Part shown: positions 52,086-60,458 of the stretch, piece by piece
Layout of the letters: every line of letters starts with the position of its first letter
Numbering within the stretch: position 1 is the first letter of the stretch
NCBI RefSeq assembly: GCF_001078595.1
Contig: NZ_LFTY01000002.1
Location: forward strand, 2,537,773 to 2,601,772
From: Candidatus Rhodobacter oscarellae
GTDB lineage: Bacteria > Pseudomonadota > Alphaproteobacteria > Rhodobacterales > Rhodobacteraceae
Direction: 5' to 3'
Length of the DNA stretch: 64,000 nucleotides
Notes under the pieces: generated by a model
Told to the model about the DNA's origin: nothing
The model's database searches: none
What the model saw: only the letters and a program-made list of their open reading frames with translations
Position numbers and translations under genes: made by a program

Positions 52086-52139
52086 GCACGGTGGCCTAAA
52101 ACGCCATGGTTAACAATGCGCGCGGTAGGGTGCCCGTGT

Positions 52140-52559
52140 TCACGCGCCGCCATCGGCGCCGATTGCGGCCAAAGCGGCTTGGGCGACGGCGACATCCTGC
52201 TCTGGGGTGCCAGAGCCCACGCCAATGCCGCCGACAAGGACGCCGCCCATGCGGATGGGCAACCCGCCGCCGAGCCCCGTGACATCGCCCTCGGTCGCGG
52301 CGGCGATGAGGGGGCGCACCGGCTCTGGGATCGCCGAGGAGGGCGCCCCGATAGAGGCGGCCGTGCGCGCCTTGGCGCGCGCCGATTTACGGCTGAGATA
52401 TTTCGCGCCGGTCATGCGGATTTCGCCCAAGCTCTCGCCGCTTGCATCAACGATCACCACGCATTGCGGCTGGCCGATCTGATCGGCTTTGGCCACCGCT
52501 GCGGCCAGCATCGCCAACACGGCCTGATGGGTTAAAACCTTGCTTTCTATGACAAACAT
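52140..52559 (-). CDS. GlcG/HbpS-type (DUF336) heme-binding family protein
   Basis: 139 residues, normal length. Family motifs: PQCVVIVDASGESLGEIRMTGA near residue 30 and the Gly-rich GDVTGLGGGLPIRMGGVLVGGIGVGS in the second half. Members bind heme (HbpS) or occur in glycolate and diol clusters (GlcG) with unclear role. The position after the sugar ABC operon suggests a metabolic accessory, but a separate transcript is possible (180 bp gap). Confidence 0.88.
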   Translation of the reverse strand: MFVIESKVLTHQAVLAMLAAAVAKADQIGQPQCVVIVDASGESLGEIRMTGAKYLSRKSARAKARTAASIGAPSSAIPEPVRPLIAAATEGDVTGLGGGLPIRMGGVLVGGIGVGSGTPEQDVAVAQAALAAIGADGGA

Positions 52560-52738
52560 AGCGCGCCTTTCGCTGTGATTAGATGAACAGAAAGTAAACG
52601 CGCCGCGCGAAGTTTACCCCCTCCCTACCGCCCTTTATCTTTAGGCGATTCGCTGAATTTTTAATGAACGCTTGCGATTTCATGTCCAGAGCGCGCGGCG
52701 CGCAAGGCGCGCCATGAGGGTCGATCATCGCAGGCCAA

Positions 52739-53653
52739 TCACCGCGCACCGTTCACCGCCAAATAGGCCGAATAAAGCGACGTCGTCCCGCAGATGAACA
52801 ACCGGTTCCCAACCGGCCCGCCGAAGCAGACATTGGCCACCAATTCCGGGATCAGTATCTTGCCGATCAGCGTCCCGTCCGGCGCGATGCAATGCACCCC
52901 ATCCGCCGCCGAGGTCCAGATCCGCCCGTCCCGGTCCAGCCGGAACCCGTCAAAAAGCCCGCTGGTGCAATCGGCCAAGACCTCGCCGCCGCTGAGCTTG
53001 CCGCCCTCCACCCGGTGGCGGCGGATGTGCTTGGGCCCCTCCGGGTCGTGGCTGGCGCCCGTGTCCGCGATATAGAGAGACTGCTCGTCGGGCGAGAAGG
53101 CGAGCCCGTTGGGCTTTACATAATCATCCGCGGCGATGCTGATCTCGCCCTCGGGCGAGACGCGGTAGACATAGCAGCCCTCCTGCTCTTGGTCGGACAT
53201 CGCGCCCTCGTAATCCGCCAAAATCCCATAGCTGGGGTCGGTGAACCAGATCGCCCCATCCGCCGAGACCACCACATCATTGGGCGAGTTCAGCCGCTTG
53301 CCGCCAAAGCTGTCGGCGATCACGGTGATGGAGCCGTCATGCTCGGTGCGGGTGACGCGGCGGGCCAGGTGCTCGCAGGTCACGAGCCGGCCCTGATTGT
53401 CCACGGTGTTGCCGTTGGAGTTCATCGACGGCTGCCGGAAGGTCGACACCGAGCCGTCCGTCTCGTCCCAGCGCAGCATGCGGTTGTTGGGGATGTCGGA
53501 CCAGATCAGGTAGCGCCCGGCGGGGAACCAAGCCGGGCCCTCGGCCCAGCGCGCGCCGGTCCAGAGCCGCTCCACCCGCGCATGCCCGATCAGGCAGGCC
53601 TCGAAGCTGGGATCAATGACCTCAAACCCCGTTCCCTCGATCACTCCGAACAT
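52739..53653 (-). CDS. SMP-30/gluconolactonase-family lactonase
   Basis: 304 residues of a six-bladed beta-propeller. The metal ligands are visible: Glu in WAEGPAWF, Asn in SPNDVVVSADG, and Asp in PNGLAFSPDEQSLYIAD. The enzymes open sugar lactones produced by sugar dehydrogenases. It is the last gene of the ABC sugar operon; its start overlaps the cytochrome b561-like gene by 32 bp. Confidence 0.9.
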   Translation of the reverse strand: MFGVIEGTGFEVIDPSFEACLIGHARVERLWTGARWAEGPAWFPAGRYLIWSDIPNNRMLRWDETDGSVSTFRQPSMNSNGNTVDNQGRLVTCEHLARRVTRTEHDGSITVIADSFGGKRLNSPNDVVVSADGAIWFTDPSYGILADYEGAMSDQEQEGCYVYRVSPEGEISIAADDYVKPNGLAFSPDEQSLYIADTGASHDPEGPKHIRRHRVEGGKLSGGEVLADCTSGLFDGFRLDRDGRIWTSAADGVHCIAPDGTLIGKILIPELVANVCFGGPVGNRLFICGTTSLYSAYLAVNGAR

Positions 53654-54365
53654 TGCCGTCCCCTTCTTTGCTTTCGTTTGGGCGCCGCATGCCCCAGCCG
53701 ATCTTGCGGCGGTTGCCCGGCAGGGATGGGTCGTCGCCCCAGATCGCCTGGTAGGTGTCCACCGCCCAACCGCGCCGCTGCAGGATAGCAGAGAGCGCCA
53801 GGAGCAAAACCCACCAAAGCAGCAGCCCGATCCACATCCAGCGCGGGGCGTTGGCCGCCCACATCCCGTAGAGGATCGCCACCGCGGCCAGCACCAGCGT
53901 CAGGTAGCCCAGCGACTTATGCGCGTGCTCGAAGATCAGCCGCCAGCGCGTCATGTCAAAGTGGTCCCCGCGCGGGCTGCCATCCGGCGCGGGCGCGGTC
54001 GGCCCGCCCTTGGAGCCGCGCAAGACCCCCAGCAGGACCTGTGCGGCCAGGCAGACCAGCACCGCATAGCCCAGCCAGCCATGCGCGCCCGCCGCCCCCG
54101 AGCGCTGCGGCAAGACCAGCGCCAAGGCAAAGACCGTCAGCCCCAGCACCAGCGACTGCCCGATCCAATGGGCGCGCCACCAGGCCTGGCTGTCCAGCTC
54201 GCGCGGCCAGTCCTGCCCCGGCAGCACCTTAAAGAACCGCGCCGCGAGCACCGCCAGCGGCGCCAGCCCGCCCCAGGCCAGCACCATCGCCCGCCCGTGC
54301 CAGGAGATCGCGAAGCCGACCTCATGCGCGCGCGTGGGGTCGATGGGGGCCAGGAGCCACTCCAT
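53622..54365 (-). CDS. Cytochrome b561-like membrane protein with five or six membrane segments
   Basis: 247 residues from the ATG at 54365 (MEWLLAPIDPTRAHEVGFAI). Hydrophobic segments alternate with conserved His: HGRAMVLAW, RAHWIGQSL, AHGWLGYAVL and HKSLGYLTL, a pattern of paired His on helices that can bind two b hemes. The family transfers electrons across membranes. Its place between permease genes and the lactonase is unusual and suggests electron transfer from a periplasmic sugar dehydrogenase. The start overlaps the permease stop by one base. Confidence 0.8.
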   Translation of the reverse strand: MEWLLAPIDPTRAHEVGFAISWHGRAMVLAWGGLAPLAVLAARFFKVLPGQDWPRELDSQAWWRAHWIGQSLVLGLTVFALALVLPQRSGAAGAHGWLGYAVLVCLAAQVLLGVLRGSKGGPTAPAPDGSPRGDHFDMTRWRLIFEHAHKSLGYLTLVLAAVAILYGMWAANAPRWMWIGLLLWWVLLLALSAILQRRGWAVDTYQAIWGDDPSLPGNRRKIGWGMRRPNESKEGDGNVRSDRGNGV

Positions 54366-55300
54366 CAGCCCTTGACCGCACCCGCGGTCATGCCCGTGAT
54401 GATCTGGCGGCTGGCCAGCAGGGTGAAGATGATCGGCGGGATCGCCAGCAGCATGCCCGTGGCCATGATCACGCCCCACTCGACGTTGAACTCTGACATG
54501 TTGTTCACGATCAGGATCGGCACCGTCTTGGTGTTGCGGTCGGAGAGCGCCGAGGCCAGAAGGTACTCGTTCCAGGCGATGCGGAAGGTAAAGATCGCCG
54601 CCGCGGCCAGGCCGGGCTTAATCAGGGGCAGCACCACCAAAAAGAACACCTGGAAGGGCCCCGCGCCGTCCACCCGCGCCGCCTCCTCGAGCGAGCGCGG
54701 GACCTGCACGATGAAGGATTGCAGGATCCAGATCACGAAGGGCAGGTTCATCGCCACATAGATCAGGATGATCCCGGAATGCGTGCCCGCCAGGCACACA
54801 TCCCCGCGCCCGCCGAACGCGTCGCGGATCAGCCCGCCGAGCAGCCCGTCCTTGTCCAGGCAGAACTCGTTGTTCCAGAGCCCGAACACCGGCACCAGCA
54901 ACACCGCCGGCGGCACCATGCGCACCATCAGCGTCGTCAGCGAGACCGTGTCGCGCCCCATGAACCGGAACCGCACCAGCGCGTAGGCCCCCATGCAGCC
55001 GATCACCAGCGTCAGCGCCGTCGAGATCAGCGCGATGATCAGCGAGTTGATGAAGGCCCCGCCGAATTTCAGCGAGCAGAAATCCAGGTGGTCCAGCTCG
55101 TACCACAGCACGTCGCACAGGGCCGTCTCGTAGTTCTGGATCGTCGGCAGGAACAGCAGCCCGCCGGTGCCCGAGATGATGTCCACATCCAGCTTGAAGC
55201 TGTTGATGAACATCAGCGCCACCGGCCCGACCGCCATAAACACCAGGCAGGCGATCACCGCGTAGAAGGCCGGGTTCTGCTTTTGGTGGGACTGGCTCAT
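54365..55300 (-). CDS. Sugar ABC transporter permease (MalG type)
   Basis: 311 residues, six predicted membrane helices, and the EAA loop EEAARVDGAGPFQVFFLVVLPLIKPG contacting the ATPase. Two Cys-containing loops (CDVLWYELDHLDFC and CLDKDGLLGG...DVC) make the periplasmic part longer than in classical MalG. It overlaps the second permease by 4 bp (its start against the other's end) and the b561-like gene by one base, so the operon is tightly coupled. Confidence 0.93.
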   Translation of the reverse strand: MSQSHQKQNPAFYAVIACLVFMAVGPVALMFINSFKLDVDIISGTGGLLFLPTIQNYETALCDVLWYELDHLDFCSLKFGGAFINSLIIALISTALTLVIGCMGAYALVRFRFMGRDTVSLTTLMVRMVPPAVLLVPVFGLWNNEFCLDKDGLLGGLIRDAFGGRGDVCLAGTHSGIILIYVAMNLPFVIWILQSFIVQVPRSLEEAARVDGAGPFQVFFLVVLPLIKPGLAAAAIFTFRIAWNEYLLASALSDRNTKTVPILIVNNMSEFNVEWGVIMATGMLLAIPPIIFTLLASRQIITGMTAGAVKG

Positions 55301-56202
55301 AGGTCTTCCTCCGCCGCGGCGCGGACCCTGCGGGCGCGGGCCTCCTGCCAGCGGGTGAAGGCGAACATCGCCAGCGTCAGCCCCAGAAGCAGGATCAGGA
55401 GGTAGTTGGACATCGCGGCGGCCACGCCAAGCTCGCGGAACTCGGTGGCGGTGCGCGAGATGCGCAGGGCGAGGATCTCGGTCGACAGGCCAGGCCCGCC
55501 CTCGGTCATCACCAGGATCACCTCGAGCACCTTGAAGGCGTCGATCAGGCGCAGCAGCCCGGTGACGATCAGCACCGGCATCATCAGGGGCAGCTTAATG
55601 TGCCAGACCTGCTGCCAGGCGGTGGCGCCGTCGATGCGCGCGGCCTCTAGTGCGGAGCGCGGCAGCGACTGCAGCGCCGCCAGCGCCAGGATGAAGATAA
55701 ACGGCGTCCACTGCCAGATATCGGCGATGATCACCGAGGTCAGCGCGTGCTGGCCAAGCCAGTCGATCTTGCCCAGCCCCAACCCATCCAGCGTGCGGTT
55801 AAACGTGCCCACGGTGGGGTGGTACATATAGCGCCACATCAGGCCCACCACGACCGGCGCGATCATCATCGGCAGGATGAACAGCGTGCGCAGGACCGAC
55901 ATGCCGCGGATGTTGCGGTCCAGCAAAAGCGCCAGGCCGACGCCGATCACCATCTCGAAGGTCACCACGAAGAAGGCAAAGCGCAGGGTCACGCCCAGGC
56001 TCTCGCGGAAATTCGGGTCCCCCCAGAGGGTGATGTAGTTCTTCAGCCCGACGAACTCGGCCTCGCCGATGGTCTGGCTGGGGTTCCAGTCGCGGAACGA
56101 GCCCCAGACCATGTAGCCCAGCGGGTAGAGCAGCGCGATCGCCATGATCAGGGCCGCGGGGGCCATGAACATATAGGGTGTGAGGCGATTGGCGGTTTTC
56201 AT
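55297..56202 (-). CDS. Sugar ABC transporter permease (MalF type)
   Basis: 301 residues with six membrane helices and the EAA loop LEAARIDGATAWQQVWHIKLPLMMPV. The N-terminal LTPYMFMAPAALIMAIALLYP is typical of CUT1-family permeases. It follows the binding-protein gene after 112 bp that contain a hairpin, and overlaps the MalG-type permease by 4 bp. Confidence 0.94.
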   Translation of the reverse strand: MKTANRLTPYMFMAPAALIMAIALLYPLGYMVWGSFRDWNPSQTIGEAEFVGLKNYITLWGDPNFRESLGVTLRFAFFVVTFEMVIGVGLALLLDRNIRGMSVLRTLFILPMMIAPVVVGLMWRYMYHPTVGTFNRTLDGLGLGKIDWLGQHALTSVIIADIWQWTPFIFILALAALQSLPRSALEAARIDGATAWQQVWHIKLPLMMPVLIVTGLLRLIDAFKVLEVILVMTEGGPGLSTEILALRISRTATEFRELGVAAAMSNYLLILLLGLTLAMFAFTRWQEARARRVRAAAEEDL

Positions 56203-56225
56203 CGGGCGCGTCCAGGGATGGGATG

Positions 56226-56249
56226 TGTAGGATGGGGTTCCACCCCATC
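56226..56249 (-). terminator. Hairpin between binding protein and permease genes
   Basis: Stem GATGGGGT-TCC-ACCCCATC (56231-56249) with the GTAGG lead on the plus strand at 56227. It lies 66 bp after the binding-protein stop on the transcribed strand. Such hairpins usually stabilise the abundant binding-protein mRNA and reduce read-through into permease genes. It belongs to the same GTAGG-hairpin type as 15116. Confidence 0.55.
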
Positions 56250-56314
56250 ATGCGATCAAAAGATGGGCGAGGCGCGCGCCGCTTAACGCGCGCGCCCCGC
56301 CGTCGGGAGAAGAC

Positions 56315-57640
56315 CTACTGCCAGGTGTAATATCCGGCCTCGGTCATCACCGCCTTGGTGCGCTCGGCCACGCCGTCCAGGGCCTCCTGGATGTCCAGGT
56401 CCTCGGTCAGCACCTTGCTGAGCGTGGTGCCCAGATCGGCGTTGATCTTGCCCCAGACGGGGATGATCGGGCGCCAGTCAGGATCGGCGTGCTTGAGCGC
56501 CTCGCCGAAGGTGGCCATATGCGGGAACTTGGCGTTCACATCCGGGTCCGCATGGGTCGAGAACCGCGACGGGTTGCCACCGGCCAGGGCCACAAGCTTG
56601 TCGCCCCTCTTGGAGGTCAGCCACTGCATCAGCAGGAACGCGGCGTCCTTGTTCAGCGCGTTCGCCGGGATGCCGATGCCGAAGCCGCCGGTCTGCGAGC
56701 CGCGGCGCGCGCCCATCGGGTGCAGCGCCCAGCCGACCTTGCCCACGACCTGGCTACGCGACGGGTCGTCGATCTGGCCCGCCACCACGGTGGTGTCCAA
56801 AAACATCGCCGTGTCGCCGTTCAGGAACGCGCCCAGCGCCTCGCCGAAGCCAAAGTTCTTGGCGCCCTCGGGGCCGCAATCCACGATCTTCTTGAGGGCC
56901 TCCGCCGCGGCGACGCCTTCGGCGCTGTTCATCGTCGGGTTCCAGCTGTCGTCAAAGATGCGGCCGCCCAGCGGGGCCAGGTGCAGCAGATAGGCGTGCG
57001 ACGCATGGTGGCCGGAGGCCGCGCGCGAGGCGACGCCGCCCATGCCGGGCTCTAGCTCGGGGATCTTGCAGGCCAGCTCCAGCATCTCGTCATAGGTCTC
57101 GGGCACCTCCAGCCCGTGCTTTTCAAAGATGTCCTTGCGGTAGCCCAGGATCGACGTCTCGGAGCCATAGGGGATCCCAAAGAGCGAGCCGGTCTTGCCC
57201 TCTAGGTAGCCCTTGGTGCCGCCCGCGAAGCCGATATTGTAGACATAGCCGTCGATCAGGTCGTCGGCGTCATAATTGGGATCGCTCAGCTTGGGGTTCA
57301 TGACGTATTTCGCCAGGTTCTCCAGCTGGTCGGCATAGACATAATCCGCCTTGGAGAAGACCACATAGGCGATCAGGTCATACTCGCCCTCCTCCTGGGC
57401 AAGCTCCAGCGTCTGGCGCTCGCGCATCTTCAGATAGGGCAGCTGGTCGACCTCGACCTCGATGCCGGTCTCCTTGGTGAACTCCGGCAGGATCTTCATC
57501 ACTGCGTTGTAATGCGGGTGCGCGGGGAAGTTCACGATCAGCGTGGTCCCCTCATACTCGGCGTAAGGGTTCGCCAGCGCGCGCCCGGCCATCAGCGCGA
57601 GGGTCGCGCCCGCCACGGTAGTCCCTAGAAATTTCAGCAT
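56315..57640 (-). CDS. Sugar ABC transporter substrate-binding protein (CUT1)
   Basis: 441 residues with a Sec signal peptide (about 1-23, ending ALAN). The solute-binding fold of the family 1 type is evident from NYDADDLIDGYVYNIGFAGG, FGIPYGSETSILGYRKDIFEKHG and FLNGDTAMFLDTT. A periplasmic receptor; ligand unknown, probably an oligosaccharide or sugar derivative, given the lactonase and sulfatase nearby. It lies between the ATPase gene and the permease genes. Confidence 0.94.
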   Translation of the reverse strand: MLKFLGTTVAGATLALMAGRALANPYAEYEGTTLIVNFPAHPHYNAVMKILPEFTKETGIEVEVDQLPYLKMRERQTLELAQEEGEYDLIAYVVFSKADYVYADQLENLAKYVMNPKLSDPNYDADDLIDGYVYNIGFAGGTKGYLEGKTGSLFGIPYGSETSILGYRKDIFEKHGLEVPETYDEMLELACKIPELEPGMGGVASRAASGHHASHAYLLHLAPLGGRIFDDSWNPTMNSAEGVAAAEALKKIVDCGPEGAKNFGFGEALGAFLNGDTAMFLDTTVVAGQIDDPSRSQVVGKVGWALHPMGARRGSQTGGFGIGIPANALNKDAAFLLMQWLTSKRGDKLVALAGGNPSRFSTHADPDVNAKFPHMATFGEALKHADPDWRPIIPVWGKINADLGTTLSKVLTEDLDIQEALDGVAERTKAVMTEAGYYTWQ

Positions 57641-57674
57641 GTCTTCCTCCCTATGCAGTTAAAGTCTTATTCCG

Positions 57675-58763
57675 TTAGATCACCGCCTCTGTCTGGCGAT
57701 CGAATAGGTGAATGCCGGTGGGGTTCACCGCAAAGCGCAGCTCTGAGCCCAGCGCGACCGGTTTCTCTGAATTGATCTCGACCATGACCTTGGCGCCGCC
57801 GCATTCGCACAAGAGCACCGACTGCGCGCCGATATACTCGCTGACCACCGTGCGCAGGTTCAGCGCGCTGTCCCTGGCGGCGTCCGCGTCAAAGGTCAGA
57901 TCCGACGGGCGAATGCCCAGCGTCACGTCGCGGCCGCTATGCGCGTTAATCGCGGCGGCCTTGTCGGCGGGCAGGCGCAGCCGAAAGCCCTTGCCCACCG
58001 CGTGCATCGCGCCGCCCTCGTCCACGACCTCGCAGTCCAAGAAGTTCATCGGCGGCGTGCCCAGGAACCCGGCGACGAACTTGTTCGCCGGGCGCTTGAA
58101 CAGCTCCTCGGGCGTGCCCTGCTGCTGGATATAGCCGCCATGCATGACCACGATGCGGTCGGCCAGCGTCATCGCCTCGATCTGGTCATGGGTGACGTAG
58201 ATCATGTTCTTTTGCACGCGCTGGGACATCAGCGCCAGCTCGGCGCGCATCTGGCCGCGCAGCTTGGCGTCGAGGTTCGAGAGCGGCTCGTCGAAGAGAA
58301 ACAGCGCGCTGTCCTTGGCCAGCGCGCGGGCCATTGCGACGCGCTGGCGCTGTCCGCCGGACAGCTCCCCCGGCTTGCGATGCAGGAACTCCGTGAGCCC
58401 GACCATCTCGGCGACATCGCGCACCTTGGCGTCGATCTCGGCCTTGGGGCGGCGCTGTAGCCGCAGCGCGAACGAGATGTTCTTGGCCACGTTCATATGC
58501 GGGTAGAGCGCGTAGTCCTGGAACACCATCGCCAGGTCGCGGGCCTTGGGCTCCAGATGCTTCACCGGCTTGCCGTCGATATAGATCTCGCCGTCCGAGA
58601 CGTCCTCGAGCCCCGCGATCATCCGCAGGGTCGTGGATTTGCCGCAGCCGGAGGGGCCCACAAGGACGGTGAACTCGTGATCGGCCATCTGAAGGTCGAT
58701 CCCGTGGAGCACCTCCACATTGCCGTACCGTTTGACCAGTTTTTCGAGTTGGATTGCCGGCAT
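57675..58763 (-). CDS. Sugar ABC transporter ATP-binding protein (MalK/UgpC type)
   Basis: 362 residues from the ATG at 58763. Walker A is GPSGCGKST (residues 36-44), Q-loop FQDYALYPHM, signature LSGGQRQRVAMARAL, Walker B FLFDEPLSNLD, switch THDQIEAM. A C-terminal regulatory TOBE/OB domain (about 240-362) is present with GIRPSDLTF. It is the first gene of the operon, 30 bp downstream of the operator at 58793. Confidence 0.95.
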   Translation of the reverse strand: MPAIQLEKLVKRYGNVEVLHGIDLQMADHEFTVLVGPSGCGKSTTLRMIAGLEDVSDGEIYIDGKPVKHLEPKARDLAMVFQDYALYPHMNVAKNISFALRLQRRPKAEIDAKVRDVAEMVGLTEFLHRKPGELSGGQRQRVAMARALAKDSALFLFDEPLSNLDAKLRGQMRAELALMSQRVQKNMIYVTHDQIEAMTLADRIVVMHGGYIQQQGTPEELFKRPANKFVAGFLGTPPMNFLDCEVVDEGGAMHAVGKGFRLRLPADKAAAINAHSGRDVTLGIRPSDLTFDADAARDSALNLRTVVSEYIGAQSVLLCECGGAKVMVEINSEKPVALGSELRFAVNPTGIHLFDRQTEAVI

Positions 58764-58792
58764 GCTGTCGGTGCCTCCCCCCAAGGCCAAAG

Positions 58793-58837
58793 CTTGTGTT
58801 ACCGGTCACAATTCCACATTGTGACCGGTAACACAAG
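58793..58837. promoter_or_regulatory. Double LacI-family operator, 20 bp inverted arms
   Basis: Arms at 58793-58812 and 58818-58837 are exact reverse complements with a 5-base gap. Each arm holds a LacI-type palindrome TGTTACCGGTCACA (imperfect centre CCGG). The site lies between the LacI stop and the ATPase start. Binding of two dimers to one control region would give tight repression of the ABC operon. Confidence 0.75.
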
Positions 58838-58869
58838 GAGAAAGAATCCACCCATCCGGCAAGAAGCCG

Positions 58870-59907
58870 CTAGCGACGCCGCGTGCTGGCGCGCATCTCT
58901 GGGATGGCCTGGATGTCGATTTGCCGCTGGATATCGGTGGGGGCATGCCCCTCCAAGAGGTCTCCGATCAGGCGCGCCGTCGCCCGCCCGATCCCTTTTG
59001 GGTCCACAACGACGGTAGAAATAGCGGGCGAAGAGAACCGAGACACCTCGAAATTCCCGAACCCCGCAACCCCCATATCCCGGGGGACCGAAAGCCCCTG
59101 CCCCGTCAAGGCGGATAGGGCGCCAAAGGCCGGAGCATCAGAGACGCAAAAGATGCAATCGGTGTCCGGGTAGCGCTGCAAGAGCGCGGGCGTGGCGGTC
59201 GCGCCCTCTTCGATGGACAATGGCGGCTTGCCAACTTGAAAGACGCGATGCGCCGAAAGCCCCGCCGCGTCCATCGCCGCAACAAACCCCGTGCGCCGCG
59301 CCGCGCCCCGGGTCCAGTCGTCCTTTTCCTCGCCCATGAAGGCGATGCTGCGATAGCCCTGCTCGATCAGCGCGGTCGTCATGTCGCGCGCGGCCACCCG
59401 GTTAGAGAAGCCAATCGTGTGCCCAATTGGGTCCTCTGGCCGCTCCCAAAGCTCGATCACCGGCACGTTCGCTTCGCTCAGCAGCGTCACGGTCCGGTCC
59501 GAATGCCCATCGTAAGACAGCACGATCGCCTCGGGCCGCCGCCGCAGCATATCCTCGACCAGCTTCTCTTCGCGCGCCGCGGAATAGTCCGTGTGCCCCA
59601 GCAGGATCTGCCGCCCGATGCCCTCCAGCCCCTCGGTCAGCGACTGCACGGTCTCGGCAAAATGCAGGTTATTGAGCGACGGCACCAGCATCGCCACAAA
59701 GCCCGAGCGCTTCGTCGTCAGACTGCCCGCCATTTGGTCGGGCACATAGTTCATGTCGCGCACGACCTTGAGGATCTTCTCACACGTCTCGCGCGACACC
59801 GGGCTGTCTTTGCGCAGCGCCCGCGACACGGTCATTCTGGACACACCCGCGACGCGCGCCACGTCGCGCATGGTGATCGTCGATCCCGGTTTTGGGCTTT
59901 GAGCCAC
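58870..59907 (-). CDS. LacI-family regulator of the sugar ABC operon
   Basis: 345 residues from the GTG at 59907 (MAQSPKPGSTITMRDVARVAG), preceded by ACGAGGCGAC; longer starts add sequence without family match. The HTH is VARVAGVSRMTVSRALRKDSPVS and the effector domain spans about 65-345. It lies immediately upstream of the ABC operon on the same strand, with the double operator between, so it is the likely repressor. It is related to the idn/gnt LacI at 47380, including the NNLHFAET against NNANFAET stretches. Confidence 0.9.
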   Translation of the reverse strand: MAQSPKPGSTITMRDVARVAGVSRMTVSRALRKDSPVSRETCEKILKVVRDMNYVPDQMAGSLTTKRSGFVAMLVPSLNNLHFAETVQSLTEGLEGIGRQILLGHTDYSAAREEKLVEDMLRRRPEAIVLSYDGHSDRTVTLLSEANVPVIELWERPEDPIGHTIGFSNRVAARDMTTALIEQGYRSIAFMGEEKDDWTRGAARRTGFVAAMDAAGLSAHRVFQVGKPPLSIEEGATATPALLQRYPDTDCIFCVSDAPAFGALSALTGQGLSVPRDMGVAGFGNFEVSRFSSPAISTVVVDPKGIGRATARLIGDLLEGHAPTDIQRQIDIQAIPEMRASTRRR

Positions 59908-60458
59908 GTCGCCTCGTATGTTTGAGTAATCGAACGCATATAGCGAGACCGCTGCGTTAGGTTCAAGTGTAACCCCACCAAGCAGACCGCCGCGCATGGT
60001 CGGTTTGCCTAACCGCAATCGGGGCGGCATGATGGGTGTCATTGCTCTGGCCAGGCGTTCCCACGCGCCGCCGCTGGCCCTGGATGATGGCCCTCGACGG
60101 TGGTCCGTTTGCGGCCCATGGCGCGGCGGTGCTCGCGCCCAAAAAAGCGCGCAGCTGCCCTAAACGTGATGGCTTTGAGCGAAGTCCGAACGCTTTAACG
60201 ATTTCTCAACCCGGTGCCGGGCATGCTGCCAGGGCGGCGGGAGGGTTGCGTTCCAAATCCGGTCAAACCCCCATCCTCCCACCCTTATTATCCGGCGAGT
60301 CGGCCTAATATTCCGCTAACGCCGTAACGCCAGGACCGGGTATTTTACAGCCGTCGGCGTCCTAGCCGCGGGTATGGGCCCCGCTTGAGCCGCGCGCATC
60401 TTCGCGGCGGCTCAAGAACGCGGGCGGGTTGGCGCCCCGGCGCCGGACCCTTGGCAAG
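59908..60458. other. Spacer between LacI and the sulfatase remnant
   Basis: 551 bp with no recognisable gene. It holds the promoter of the LacI gene (60 bp before the start is locally AT-rich, GTAATCGAACGCATATAGC) and GC-rich sequence without ribosome-binding sites. No repeats seen. Confidence 0.45.
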
